This document shows positions 55,388 to 63,556 of a stretch of DNA of 64,000 nt, in pieces; the stretch's first letter is position 1; the number at the start of each line of letters is the position of its first letter. A program made the translations under genes and the position numbers. Origin of the DNA: an uncultured Lachnospiraceae bacterium (lineage in GTDB: Bacteria; Bacillota; Clostridia; Lachnospirales; Lachnospiraceae); the NCBI GenBank assembly GCA_902786515.1, contig CADADA010000018.1, forward strand, positions 1 through 64,000. The letters are read 5' to 3'. Below the pieces are notes generated by a model that saw only the letters and a list, made by a program, of their open reading frames with translations, was not told where the DNA came from and did no database searches.

Positions 55388-55585
55388 ATTTGAAGGAATC
55401 TGATGTAGCATGTTGTAGATTATAAGGCATAAAAAGTCGGTCAATCTATAATGCCGTAAATACAAAGAAAACTGAGTGTATATGTGGCTTAATAGCTCAA
55501 AAATGTGGTGAAAATGACCAGAAATACATTGAAAAAAAGGGGGTAATATGGTAGGATAGGTAGTAGAAATGGCTTAAATGCTGTT
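55388..55585 (+). promoter_or_regulatory. CRISPR leader 3
   Basis: Third copy of the leader, closest in sequence to leader 1. It keeps the left arm AAAAAGTCGGTCAATC (55431-55446) but has lost the right arm and the small ORF by deletion just after GAAAATGACCAG. The array-proximal 70 bases are intact. It drives the longest array, so the inverted repeat is apparently not needed for array maintenance. Confidence 0.75.
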
Positions 55586-56095
55586 GTTGATGCGATACTT
55601 ATGAAGAATTGAAACTTAAGCCTATTGGTTTTAAAGTTTTTCTCCTGCCCTTTATAAGGTTCAGGTTGATGCGATACTTATGAAGAATTGAAACTTAATC
55701 ATAAAGTTACATATTCTCTTTCCAATTCGAGTGCGTTGATGCGATACTTATGAAGAATTGAAACAGCTTCCTTGTGTATAAACATAGTATCCCTTTCCGG
55801 TTGATGCGATACTTATGAAGAATTGAAACATGCAATTTTAATTCCAAAAAGCCTGGCATTTTTGAGAAAAAATGCTTGTTGATGCGATACTTATGAAGAA
55901 TTGAAACATATTTTCATGGATTTTAACAGATTCCTCATATTTGTTGATGCGATACTTATGAAGAATTGAAACTTTCAAAATTGTTAGTTTATGTTTTAAT
56001 TACTGGTTGATGCGATACTTATGAAGAATTGAAACTTTTGCATCATAGTTAAAATTTGTTACCATGCAGTAACGTTGATGCGATATTTATTAAGA
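55586..56095 (+). CRISPR. CRISPR array 3: seven spacers
   Basis: Full repeats start at 55586, 55665, 55735, 55800, 55878, 55943 and 56006. A degenerate, truncated repeat follows at 56074-56095 (ATATTTATTAAGA instead of ATACTTATGAAGA). Spacers are 49, 40, 35, 48, 35, 33 and 38 bases. The full repeats are identical to one another. The degenerate last repeat marks the leader-distal end, confirming rightward orientation. This is the array next to the intact cas2. Confidence 0.98.
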
Positions 56096-56149
56096 GTGCT
56101 ATTAGAAGATATATATGATTATTTAAGCGAGGTATGAGAAGGGGATGGT

Positions 56150-56416
56150 TTGAAAATGTTTGTAATTTTAACATATGATGTTAATAAACGCAGAGTTTCT
56201 AAGGTGCGTAAAATCTGTCTGAAATATCTTACTCATCATCAAAAATCTGTATTTGAGGGAATGATTACGCAAGCAAAGTTGAGAAAACTAAAGAATGAAT
56301 TGGAAAGATATATTAATTATCAGGAAGATAGAGTATGTATTTATAAAATAGAATCGATAAAATATGCGTCAAGGGAGGAGATTGGCGTGATTACATTGGA
56401 TAATAATATTCTATAG
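56150..56416 (+). CDS. cas2: Cas2
   Basis: Adaptation protein that forms the Cas1-Cas2 integrase with Cas1. The 88-residue ferredoxin-fold protein has MFVILTYDVNKRRVSKVRK with the conserved strand-1 Asp, then VFEGMITQAKLRKLKNEL and DRVCIYKI. The size is typical. TTG 56150 lies 6 bases after AAGGGG; ATG 56156 is an alternative. Preceded by RVLLEDIYDYLSEV and a TGA, perhaps the tail of a lost gene. It is the only intact copy of three. No cas1 is visible in the window. Confidence 0.92.
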   Translation: MKMFVILTYDVNKRRVSKVRKICLKYLTHHQKSVFEGMITQAKLRKLKNELERYINYQEDRVCIYKIESIKYASREEIGVITLDNNIL

Positions 56417-56433
56417 ATTAAGAAGGTGATTGA

Positions 56434-56930
56434 ATGCCAATATCGATAGAAGATGTATTTAAACCGGCAAATGTTAATGAAGCGATCATACATCTGCAAA
56501 AAAAACATGACGGATGTGGAGTGGATGGTGTGAAGTTGTCAGAGCTTCCGCAGTATTGGAAAATCAATAAGTACAGCGTTATCAATGCATTGAAAAATGG
56601 AACATATGAACCGGAAATCGTACAGAATGTGGAAATTATCGGTGCGAACAGAAAAAGAAGAATGATTTCAAAGCTTGCTTCCGTTGACCGTTTGATTTTG
56701 AGATATTATGCACAGAAATTGTCGGAAATCGCACAAAAAGACTTTTCTGGTTTTTCATATGATTTCCAAGAAGGAAAGGGACATATACAGCAGCCTGTCA
56801 TGTAGTTAGATATCTGAATTCAGGTAGACGTTAGTGTGCCAAAATTGATTTGGAAAAATCTATCTGAATGAGTTCGATTATGAGATGAAAAGAAGAGGGG
56901 GGATGTATTGTCAATTCAACAGATTGACAG
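56434..56930 (+). pseudogene. Reverse transcriptase relic (CRISPR-associated type)
   Basis: The first open piece (56434-56805) matches the N-terminal region of group-II-intron-like RTs: GVDGVKLSELP, ALKNGTYEPEIVQNVEI, RMISKLASVDRLILRYYAQ and FSYDFQEGKG. After a frameshift the sequence continues as CHVVRYLNSGRR and AKIDLEKS with stops. A last trace (FDYEMKRRG) follows near 56876. The catalytic YxDD region and everything after it are gone. RTs beside cas2 in type III loci normally join Cas1 in acquiring spacers from RNA. AAGGTG precedes the ATG. It starts 17 bp after cas2. Confidence 0.8.
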
Positions 56931-56982
56931 AGAACATCATTTGCTAAATGACGGAGAAGAGATGTTTACAGGAGAAATTGCA

Positions 56983-57051
56983 ACAAAATATGGACATAAC
57001 TTGACAAAATACGGACATTCTATATGAAGTAAAATATAAATATTGTATACT
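56983..57051 (+). promoter_or_regulatory. LytTR-type direct repeats and agrB promoter
   Basis: ACAAAATATGGACAT (56983-56997) and ACAAAATACGGACAT (57004-57018) are direct repeats exactly 21 bp apart, two helical turns. That is the geometry bound by AgrA/LytTR regulators. A TATACT -10 box lies at 57046-57051. The same pair, with the same distance to a -10-like box, precedes the peptide gene at 60867. Confidence 0.82.
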
Positions 57052-57081
57052 TTCTTTATATGTTATGGATAGGGTGGACGT

Positions 57082-57672
57082 ATGGTAGAAAGAATTGTAG
57101 ATAAGATTGTTAATAATCTGTTAGAAAATAATGCAATATCACAAGAGGAAATAAGTATTTATAAATACGGATATACTTTACTTTGTGAAGTAATTTTAAA
57201 TATAATCATAGCAATAATTATAGGTAGCCTGTCAGGAAAATTATTTAGTCTTACGTTATTTCTTATCATATATATTCCTTTGAGAAGTTTCTGTGGTGGA
57301 TGGCATGCTGACAAAATATGGAAATGTACCATTTATTCAAATTTAATTCTAGTGATGATGGTTTTAATCGATGACCGATATAGTAGTAATTTCAAGACGA
57401 TTATGGAAGTTTTGTTTTTTGCTGTGTGTCTGTTTATGATATTTTTGCTGGCACCGATTGACACAAAAACAAAACCAATATCCCAGAAGGAAAGAATAGT
57501 TTATAAAAAGAAGATAGGCATAATAATGGTTATACATATCTGTTTATTGGCAATTATGTTGTTTTTAGGATATAAAAATATTACATATATATTTGTCTTT
57601 GCATATATTATACAGTTTGTTATGCTTGTACTAGAAATTTTAAATAAAAAGTTAGAAAAATTAAATATTTAA
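57082..57672 (+). CDS. agrB: AgrB-family peptide-processing protease
   Basis: Integral membrane cysteine endopeptidase that cleaves the AgrD precursor and forms its thiolactone. The 196-residue protein has RSFCGGWHADKIWKC. Catalytic His75 and Cys82 are seven residues apart, as in S. aureus AgrB. Membrane helices are visible at about 35-50, 55-67, 85-96, 107-122, 147-160 and 166-185. The PIDTKTKPI segment near 124 is also typical. The ATG at 57082 is preceded by AGGGTGG. It is the first gene of agrB-agrA-agrC and should be autoregulated through the repeats upstream. Confidence 0.93.
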   Translation: MVERIVDKIVNNLLENNAISQEEISIYKYGYTLLCEVILNIIIAIIIGSLSGKLFSLTLFLIIYIPLRSFCGGWHADKIWKCTIYSNLILVMMVLIDDRYSSNFKTIMEVLFFAVCLFMIFLLAPIDTKTKPISQKERIVYKKKIGIIMVIHICLLAIMLFLGYKNITYIFVFAYIIQFVMLVLEILNKKLEKLNI

Positions 57673-57749
57673 AGATTAAAAAAAGGTCGAGAATATATTG
57701 AGATTATTATATAAATTGCAATTAAAACGGAAGAGGAGGATAAAACTCC

Positions 57750-58490
57750 ATGTATCATATAGCAATATGTGATGATTCTAAAGAATATATTCTGTATCTT
57801 AGCAGTATACTTAAGGAATTGGAAGGTAATATTAATTATAAAATATTTGAGTACAGTTCAGGAGAAGAGCTGGCTAGAAATATGGATAGAGGAATCAATT
57901 ATGATTTGCTGATTTTAGATATGCAGCTTGGTGGAATGGATGGAGATGAAACAGCGGAAATTTTTCGTAAAAGATTTCCGTATGCAGTACTTGTTTTTTG
58001 TTCAGGAGTAAGGCAACCTACCATTAAGTCTTTTAAAGCGACACCGTACAGATATATACTAAAACAGCAAAAACGTCAAGAAATAATGGAAACATTGCGG
58101 GAGGTTATGACCGAGGTCGAGAAAAATTCCAGTGAACCTTTCATAATGGCACATTATAGAAGCACTGTTAAAAAAATCAAGCTGAAAAATATTTTATACA
58201 TAGAAAATTCAAAAAGAGGTGGGAGGATAGCTGTTTGTCCAAATTGTGATGAAGCCAAATTTGAAGAAAAGTTATTGGTTGATAAAAAACCGGAAGAATT
58301 AGCAAATGAACTAAAAGAGTATGGATTTGCACTGTCACAAAGTACATATCTTGTTAATATGAACCATATAGAAGTAATCCATGTTGATGATTTTGTTTTT
58401 GATACAGGTGAAATATTTAAAATAGCAAGAGCATATCAAAAGAGTTTTAAAGAGGAGTTTGCAAGGCGTTTCTCGAATAAATATATTTAG
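57750..58490 (+). CDS. agrA: AgrA-like LytTR response regulator
   Basis: Residues 1-125 are a receiver domain (Asp8-Asp9, phospho-acceptor Asp57 in LLILDMQLGG, and Lys in YILKQ). Residues about 130-246 are a LytTR DNA-binding domain (HYRSTVKKIKLKNILYIE, VNMNHIEVIH). When phosphorylated it would bind the 21-bp-phased repeats before agrB and agrD. GAGGAGG precedes the ATG at 57750. It lies between agrB and the kinase gene, 16 bp before the latter. Confidence 0.92.
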   Translation: MYHIAICDDSKEYILYLSSILKELEGNINYKIFEYSSGEELARNMDRGINYDLLILDMQLGGMDGDETAEIFRKRFPYAVLVFCSGVRQPTIKSFKATPYRYILKQQKRQEIMETLREVMTEVEKNSSEPFIMAHYRSTVKKIKLKNILYIENSKRGGRIAVCPNCDEAKFEEKLLVDKKPEELANELKEYGFALSQSTYLVNMNHIEVIHVDDFVFDTGEIFKIARAYQKSFKEEFARRFSNKYI

Positions 58491-58506
58491 ATTGTGAGGA
58501 TTCAAA

Positions 58507-59811
58507 ATGGTATGGTTTGATAATTGCATTATGTTATTTGGATGCATGTTAGAAGTGTTTTTGATATTCGATTACTTTCACAATTTTTTTGAACTAAAAG
58601 TAGATAAAAAATATGCCAATATTTTAATAATTGTAACCTGTTTTTGTATATATGGAATAAATGCTATTGGAAATGCAAATGTTAATTTGTTTTTATTTCC
58701 ACTCATAATGTGGGTATTTGTAAGTATAGTATTTGATAGTAAAGTTGGTACAAGAATCGGATATTTTATATCTGCGTACGTAGTTATGATAGGAGTCGAG
58801 TTTTTATATTTGATATTATCAAGTACCACAGCTGAAATGGTATATGAAAATGGTGTGGTGCCCGTATCTGATTATGGCTGGCAGAGTATTTTTGTGAAAT
58901 TTTTAAATTATATATTGTTTTTGGTTTTAAAGCAAACATCTCATAAATCCCATAGTAAAATGACAAATAAATTGTTTTATATATATTTGTGCGTTCCTGT
59001 TTCATCATTGGGAACCATGTTAGCTGTGTTTTATTCCAGAGTTGATTTTAAAAATCGTGTTATCTTACGAATAGTAATGACACTGTTTTTCGTTTTTATG
59101 GTTTTGGGTAATATGGTGTTGTTTTATGCATTTCAAAGACATACCGAAGAAATGAACAGAACAAATGCCCAAAAGATTGAATTGCTTCATAAAAATGCCG
59201 AAATACAGAGACTAACAAAAATAACAGAGATGAATGACAGTTATAACGAAACAATACATAATATGACTCATTCCCTCAAGTTAATAGAGCAACTGGCTAT
59301 GGAACATAATGTGGACGGTATTAAAGATATTGTAGAAGATTTGACGGGTAAAATGATTCAAAGAGAAGTATATGAGTATAGTAACTATAAGATTTTAAAT
59401 ACAATTTTATCAGAGTATAAGGATAAGGCGGAATTAAATAATATTAATTTTGATATTTATGTCGAGCCGGGATGTGTCTTGAAAAATATAAAAGATATTG
59501 ACTTTGTATCAATAATAGGAAATATTCTGGATAATGCATTTGAAGCGGTTTCAGGGATTGATGATGCAATAATAGAATTTAAAATGTTTATGCACGAAAA
59601 GGGGAAAATGTGTATTATTAAAGTAGTCAACGACTACAAAGGTAAAATAATTGAAAGCAATGGGAAATTGCAGACGACTAAAACTGAAAAAGGCATACAT
59701 GGTATTGGATTGAACAGTATTTCTAGGAATGCGGAGAAATATCAAGGCAGTTTCAGCTATTATACAGAAGATAATAAATTTTATGCGATATTGATTCTGC
59801 CGGTGAAATAG
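58507..59811 (+). CDS. agrC: AgrC-like GHKL sensor histidine kinase
   Basis: Membrane receptor for the cyclic peptide. The first 200 residues contain about six hydrophobic helices. A coiled linker follows. The phospho-acceptor is likely His251 in TIHNMTHS (His255 is the alternative). The GHKL ATPase has its N-box NILDNAFEA near 339-347 and a G-box GIHGIGLNSI near 400. Size 434 is typical of AgrC. GTGAGGA lies before ATG 58507. It phosphorylates the LytTR regulator encoded just upstream. Confidence 0.92.
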   Translation: MVWFDNCIMLFGCMLEVFLIFDYFHNFFELKVDKKYANILIIVTCFCIYGINAIGNANVNLFLFPLIMWVFVSIVFDSKVGTRIGYFISAYVVMIGVEFLYLILSSTTAEMVYENGVVPVSDYGWQSIFVKFLNYILFLVLKQTSHKSHSKMTNKLFYIYLCVPVSSLGTMLAVFYSRVDFKNRVILRIVMTLFFVFMVLGNMVLFYAFQRHTEEMNRTNAQKIELLHKNAEIQRLTKITEMNDSYNETIHNMTHSLKLIEQLAMEHNVDGIKDIVEDLTGKMIQREVYEYSNYKILNTILSEYKDKAELNNINFDIYVEPGCVLKNIKDIDFVSIIGNILDNAFEAVSGIDDAIIEFKMFMHEKGKMCIIKVVNDYKGKIIESNGKLQTTKTEKGIHGIGLNSISRNAEKYQGSFSYYTEDNKFYAILILPVK

Positions 59812-59947
59812 TATATAAGCATTTGATTAAGCAGGTAGAGCTTAGCTTCCGCGTAACTAACTAAACTAGATTGTAATAAGTGTGGCTGGAATAATTACTG
59901 TTATATAGTAATTTAGAGCTTGACATTATAGAAAGGATGCTAAAGAA

Positions 59948-60697
59948 ATGAAATACGCTTTGCGATTTCGGACAGAAACACCGTTACAGCTTCCGGTAAA
60001 TTATAATAAGATTTTGCAGGCAGCAATCCTGAACTGGCTGCAAAATCAAGAAGCTACGGATTTTTTGCACGATGTAGGTTATGAACATCATCATAGAAAG
60101 TATAAACTGTATACGTTTTCAGATATCCGCGGAGAATACCGGTATTTGGAAAAAATTCGCAGGATAGAGTATTTGGATGAATTCTATATTTTTCTATCAT
60201 TCTATTCAGATGATTATGAGTGGATTGTTAATGATAATGTGAAAAATAAGAAACCGATTGTTTTTGGGACAAATGTTGTACCGTTGATAGATGCTATGGT
60301 GGCAGATGAGGTTTATCAGTCATGCATAGTAGATACGGCATCCCCGATTACGGTACATTCAACTTTTGAAAAACAAGATGGGAGAAAGATTACCCATTAC
60401 TATGAACCAACAGAAAAAGGTTTTTCAGAAATGGTTCGCAATAATTTAATTAGAAAATATGTATCATATCATGGAGTCGAGCCAGAATCTGCTGACTTCT
60501 CAATCAAGCCGTATAACCGTAAAAAATTAAGAAGAATTGATACAAGTTATAACAGAATAGTTATACGTGCATGGCGTGGAAGTTACGAAATTGATGGTTC
60601 GCCTGAATTAATCAAGATGGCATTGCTTGCAGGGATTGGTGAGAGAAATGCTATAGGATTTGGTTGCGTTTTGCAACGAAAATCTTCGGTAGGTTGA
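59948..60697 (+). CDS. cas6: Cas6 CRISPR endoribonuclease, copy 2
   Basis: A 249-residue twin of the gene at 50218, ending GIGERNAIGFGC then RKSSVG. It has the better ribosome site (GAAAGG) and probably the original C-terminus. It starts 137 bp after agrC in the same direction. A short hairpin (ATTACT/AGTAAT) and a TTGACA lie in the gap, so it may have its own promoter or be read through from the agr operon. It supplies crRNA processing for the downstream type III genes. Confidence 0.92.
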   Translation: MKYALRFRTETPLQLPVNYNKILQAAILNWLQNQEATDFLHDVGYEHHHRKYKLYTFSDIRGEYRYLEKIRRIEYLDEFYIFLSFYSDDYEWIVNDNVKNKKPIVFGTNVVPLIDAMVADEVYQSCIVDTASPITVHSTFEKQDGRKITHYYEPTEKGFSEMVRNNLIRKYVSYHGVEPESADFSIKPYNRKKLRRIDTSYNRIVIRAWRGSYEIDGSPELIKMALLAGIGERNAIGFGCVLQRKSSVG

Positions 60698-60700
60698 GAT

Positions 60701-60781
60701 ATGACAGATTCAAAAAAGTCAGAGTTTGTTTCAAGTGCACGCGAAAAATTGTATATTTGTAAATACAAAATTCGGACATAA
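60701..60781 (+). pseudogene. Short gene-start relic after cas6
   Basis: A 26-codon frame starting MTDSKKSEF four bases after the cas6 stop. Its beginning matches the small ORF in leader 2 (53992) and then diverges, running into the LytTR repeats. It probably marks the 5' end of a gene once located after cas6 and since deleted in both places. No function is proposed. Confidence 0.4.
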
Positions 60782-60832
60782 GTCGACAGAATTTGGACAT
60801 TGGCTATGAAAATAATTTCATGGTGGTATTAT
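60765..60832 (+). promoter_or_regulatory. LytTR-type direct repeats and agrD promoter
   Basis: ACAAAATTCGGACAT (60765-60779) and ACAGAATTTGGACAT (60786-60800) are 21 bp apart. They match the pair before agrB at 11 or more of 15 positions each. A TATTAT -10-like box lies at 60827-60832, about 27 bases from the second repeat, as at agrB. The peptide gene starts 34 bases further on. Confidence 0.82.
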
Positions 60833-60866
60833 ATCCTTATCAGATTAATTTGAGGAGGAACGAACG

Positions 60867-61019
60867 ATGAAATTAAAAAAGATTTTAAAAACAGGTATTA
60901 TGGGACTTTCTAATGCTATGGCGTTGTTTATGGTCTTACAAACAGCAAATTCAGCTTGTGTATGGGTAATTCATCAACCTGAGTTTCCAAAAGAGGCGGA
61001 AAAATTTAAAAAAATATAA
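60867..61019 (+). CDS. agrD: AgrD-like cyclic lactone autoinducer precursor
   Basis: A 50-residue peptide with the full AgrD layout. It has an amphipathic, basic N-terminal leader (MKLKKILKTGIMGLSNAMAL), a hydrophobic stretch, the ring-forming Cys31 in NSACVWVIHQPEFP, and a charged C-terminal tail (KEAEKFKKI). The SACxWxxxQPExP core is typical of clostridial cyclic lactone autoinducers. GAGGAGG lies 8 bases before ATG 60867. AgrB encoded at 57082 would process it. It has its own LytTR promoter and is separated from agrBAC by cas6. Confidence 0.92.
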   Translation: MKLKKILKTGIMGLSNAMALFMVLQTANSACVWVIHQPEFPKEAEKFKKI

Positions 61020-61083
61020 AAGTCTAAACTATCAGAATCAATATTTCCTATTCTAATTTTATAAGAGTTGCTTTTAATTGAAA

Positions 61084-61117
61084 TAAGAACACATAGAAAA
61101 AATGCTATGTGTTCTTA
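61084..61117 (+). terminator. Hairpin after agrD
   Basis: TAAGAACACATAG (61084-61096) pairs perfectly with CTATGTGTTCTTA (61105-61117) around an 8-base loop, 65 bases after the agrD stop. There is only a weak U-run after it, so termination may be partial. That would let some agrD transcripts continue to the cas genes. Confidence 0.65.
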
Positions 61118-61283
61118 TGTGCTAAAAAAATTGCAAAATAATCAATTTGTTCGGTATAAAATTCTACAGGACACTCAATTTTGTCAGGTAATTATGTATG
61201 TGTGGAAAGATATCAGGTGAGAAAAATACCGATATTGAAAAATAACCTTTGCACTTAAAAAATATATTTCTGGAGGTGTAATA

Positions 61284-63476
61284 ATGGGATATTCGATTAA
61301 TAATAATCATAAATTCATTAATCCATATAATTTTGTTGGAGTAAACTGGGAAAAAACTGAAAGAAAATCTATTTCAGAGTCGAAAGGTAATTTAACAGGT
61401 GTAATAACATGTAGAATCATTACAAAAACACCACTTGCAATCCCGGACGAAGAGGTGAGTGGTAAAGAACACAAGTGCTATAGTTTTATGAGGACTCCGG
61501 AAAATCCACAAAACCATGAAAAGCAGTTCATGATTCCCGGAAGTTCATTAAGAGGAATGTTGAGAAGTGTATATGAGACGGTTACGGATTCTTGTTTTGT
61601 TACAAGTAATGAAAATCAGAGAATTACTAAACGAACCAGAGCTGATGAAGCCAGTAAAACGAAACCGGGTATATTAAAGTATGAAGATGGGCAGTGGAAT
61701 TTGTATCAGGCAAAAAGATTTCTAATTATGATGGAAGACAAAGAATACAACCCTTTTAATAAAAAAAAATATAGTGTGAGTAATGGATATTCTAAATATA
61801 AAAGAGAAGATTTGAAGAAATATAGGTTTGGAGAACTTGTGTATTTTTCTCATGGCACAAAAAAGTCTAAAAAGAGGAAAGGTAATAATAAAAATATAGT
61901 TAAAAGTTTTTCTAATGAAAAATCAAAAACTACAGATAAAGAAGGTTATTTATATATAGGTGAAGTTCCGCCGTTAAACTATGACGAAGAAAAAAATGAG
62001 TATGTGGTTCAGACTTCAAAACATTTTGAGAGTATTTTTTGCTGTGGAAAAAATATAAATGAAGAATATAAAGAAATAGTATTAACGAGTAAAGATATCG
62101 AAGTAATAAAATTACTGGTAGAGAAATACAATAATAAGGCCGTGAATAAGTGTAAGACGGAGCATGAATGGTATGATGGGGTGCTTGATGCCATAGATGA
62201 TAAAAGAGAAGTGCCTATATGGTATCGTATTGACAATGGACGATTGATTTTGTCTTTAGCTGCAATAGGAAGAGTTGTATTTCAAAAAAATATGGGTGTT
62301 TTGTTGGGAAAAAGAGAAATATCTAAAGACGAATCGGTACAAGGTGAAGAAAATAAGATAGAACTTGGAAAAACAAAGTGCAAAAAAAGGGATGCACTAT
62401 GTAAAGCATGTTCGCTTTTTGGAATGGCCGGAGATGAAGGTGTTGGAAGCAGAATCCGGGTTTCAGATGCAATTCTTGATGAGAACCAAGAGAATTCCAA
62501 TGAAAAAGAGCCAGAGAAAGTTAAGTTAAAAGAGTTAAGTAGTCCTAAGAGTTCTTATCTTCCGTTTTATTCTACTAATACCTATAATAGTGAACAGTCA
62601 GCTAATAGTTATGATGAAGAAGGCGTGCAGCTTCGTGGAAGGAAATATTATTGGCATACGGATAAATGTGTATATAAAAGTAGTGTAGAAACTGAACGAA
62701 ATGCGACGATGGAGTTGTTAAATAAGAATAAAGAATTTGTGTTTAATATTTTCTTTGATTCAATAACGGATGCACAGCTTGAAGAATTAAAATGGGTAAT
62801 TACGCTAGGTGAAAATAATCGCAATAGCAATCTATGTCACAAACTTGGACATGGAAAACCTATAGGTCTTGGTAGTGTTAAGATAATTATTGAAAGTATT
62901 AAAACAAAAACTTACACCGTTAACGAAGGATATAAGATTGATGATTATAGTACAGTGTTAAACGATAATGTTCAGCTTGAAAATGTCGATGAACTCCTGT
63001 GTATTTCTGATTTGTTAAAAACAAAAAATCAAAATGTTGTATATCCTTATGTTGTTGATTCTGTAGAGGGAGAAAAAGATAACAACAAGGCGGCACACCA
63101 ATGGTTCAGTTATAATATTAGTAAGGATAATAAGAAAAAGCGTGTGTTACCCAAAATAAAGGATACGATATCAAAACCGTTGAAAGCAATCAATTATGTG
63201 GTAGATGGCTCTGATGAAAAAGATGAGGACAATTTGGAGTATGAAGTAAATAAAGAATACAAAGGTATAGTTAAAAAATATAAAGATAAAAAAAAGGCGG
63301 TTATTAAGCTTGATCATTCGACGGTTGTGGTACATATATGTCGTCTTAAGCCGTATGTAAAGAAGTGTTATGACATAGCAGATGTATTGAAGTGTGGGAT
63401 GCAAGTTACATTGATTTATAAAGGAAAAACTGAAAATGGCAAATTTGATAATTGGGAATGCTGGTATAATAAATAA
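61284..63476 (+). CDS. Type III RAMP protein (TIGR03986 type)
   Basis: Cas7-like RAMP subunit of a type III effector, 730 residues. TPLAIPDEEVSG and FMIPGSSLRGMLRSVYE (near residues 85-100) are the RAMP start motifs. CKACSLFG near 373 followed by GSRIRVSDA is the usual zinc-thumb/strand pattern. KLGHGKPIGLGSV near 525 is the glycine-rich loop. Residues about 653-730 look like an added S1/OB-type RNA-binding domain (YKGIVKKYKDKKKAVI). GGAGG lies before ATG 61284. It is followed 80 bp later by cas10. TIGR03986 proteins accompany III-C/III-D-like effectors, so the subtype is probably one of these. Confidence 0.85.
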   Translation: MGYSINNNHKFINPYNFVGVNWEKTERKSISESKGNLTGVITCRIITKTPLAIPDEEVSGKEHKCYSFMRTPENPQNHEKQFMIPGSSLRGMLRSVYETVTDSCFVTSNENQRITKRTRADEASKTKPGILKYEDGQWNLYQAKRFLIMMEDKEYNPFNKKKYSVSNGYSKYKREDLKKYRFGELVYFSHGTKKSKKRKGNNKNIVKSFSNEKSKTTDKEGYLYIGEVPPLNYDEEKNEYVVQTSKHFESIFCCGKNINEEYKEIVLTSKDIEVIKLLVEKYNNKAVNKCKTEHEWYDGVLDAIDDKREVPIWYRIDNGRLILSLAAIGRVVFQKNMGVLLGKREISKDESVQGEENKIELGKTKCKKRDALCKACSLFGMAGDEGVGSRIRVSDAILDENQENSNEKEPEKVKLKELSSPKSSYLPFYSTNTYNSEQSANSYDEEGVQLRGRKYYWHTDKCVYKSSVETERNATMELLNKNKEFVFNIFFDSITDAQLEELKWVITLGENNRNSNLCHKLGHGKPIGLGSVKIIIESIKTKTYTVNEGYKIDDYSTVLNDNVQLENVDELLCISDLLKTKNQNVVYPYVVDSVEGEKDNNKAAHQWFSYNISKDNKKKRVLPKIKDTISKPLKAINYVVDGSDEKDEDNLEYEVNKEYKGIVKKYKDKKKAVIKLDHSTVVVHICRLKPYVKKCYDIADVLKCGMQVTLIYKGKTENGKFDNWECWYNK

Positions 63477-63556
63477 GATTATGATATGAGTATGTTTTGG
63501 TTTAAAAAGATTTTTAGTGAATTACTGTGGAAGAAACATGAAAAGGAGTTGAATGA

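Noticed and set aside
51297..56095. Type I CRISPR system
   Set aside because: No cas3, cas5, cas7 or cas8 of type I is seen. The downstream RAMP and Cas10 genes and the ATTGAAAC handle indicate type III.
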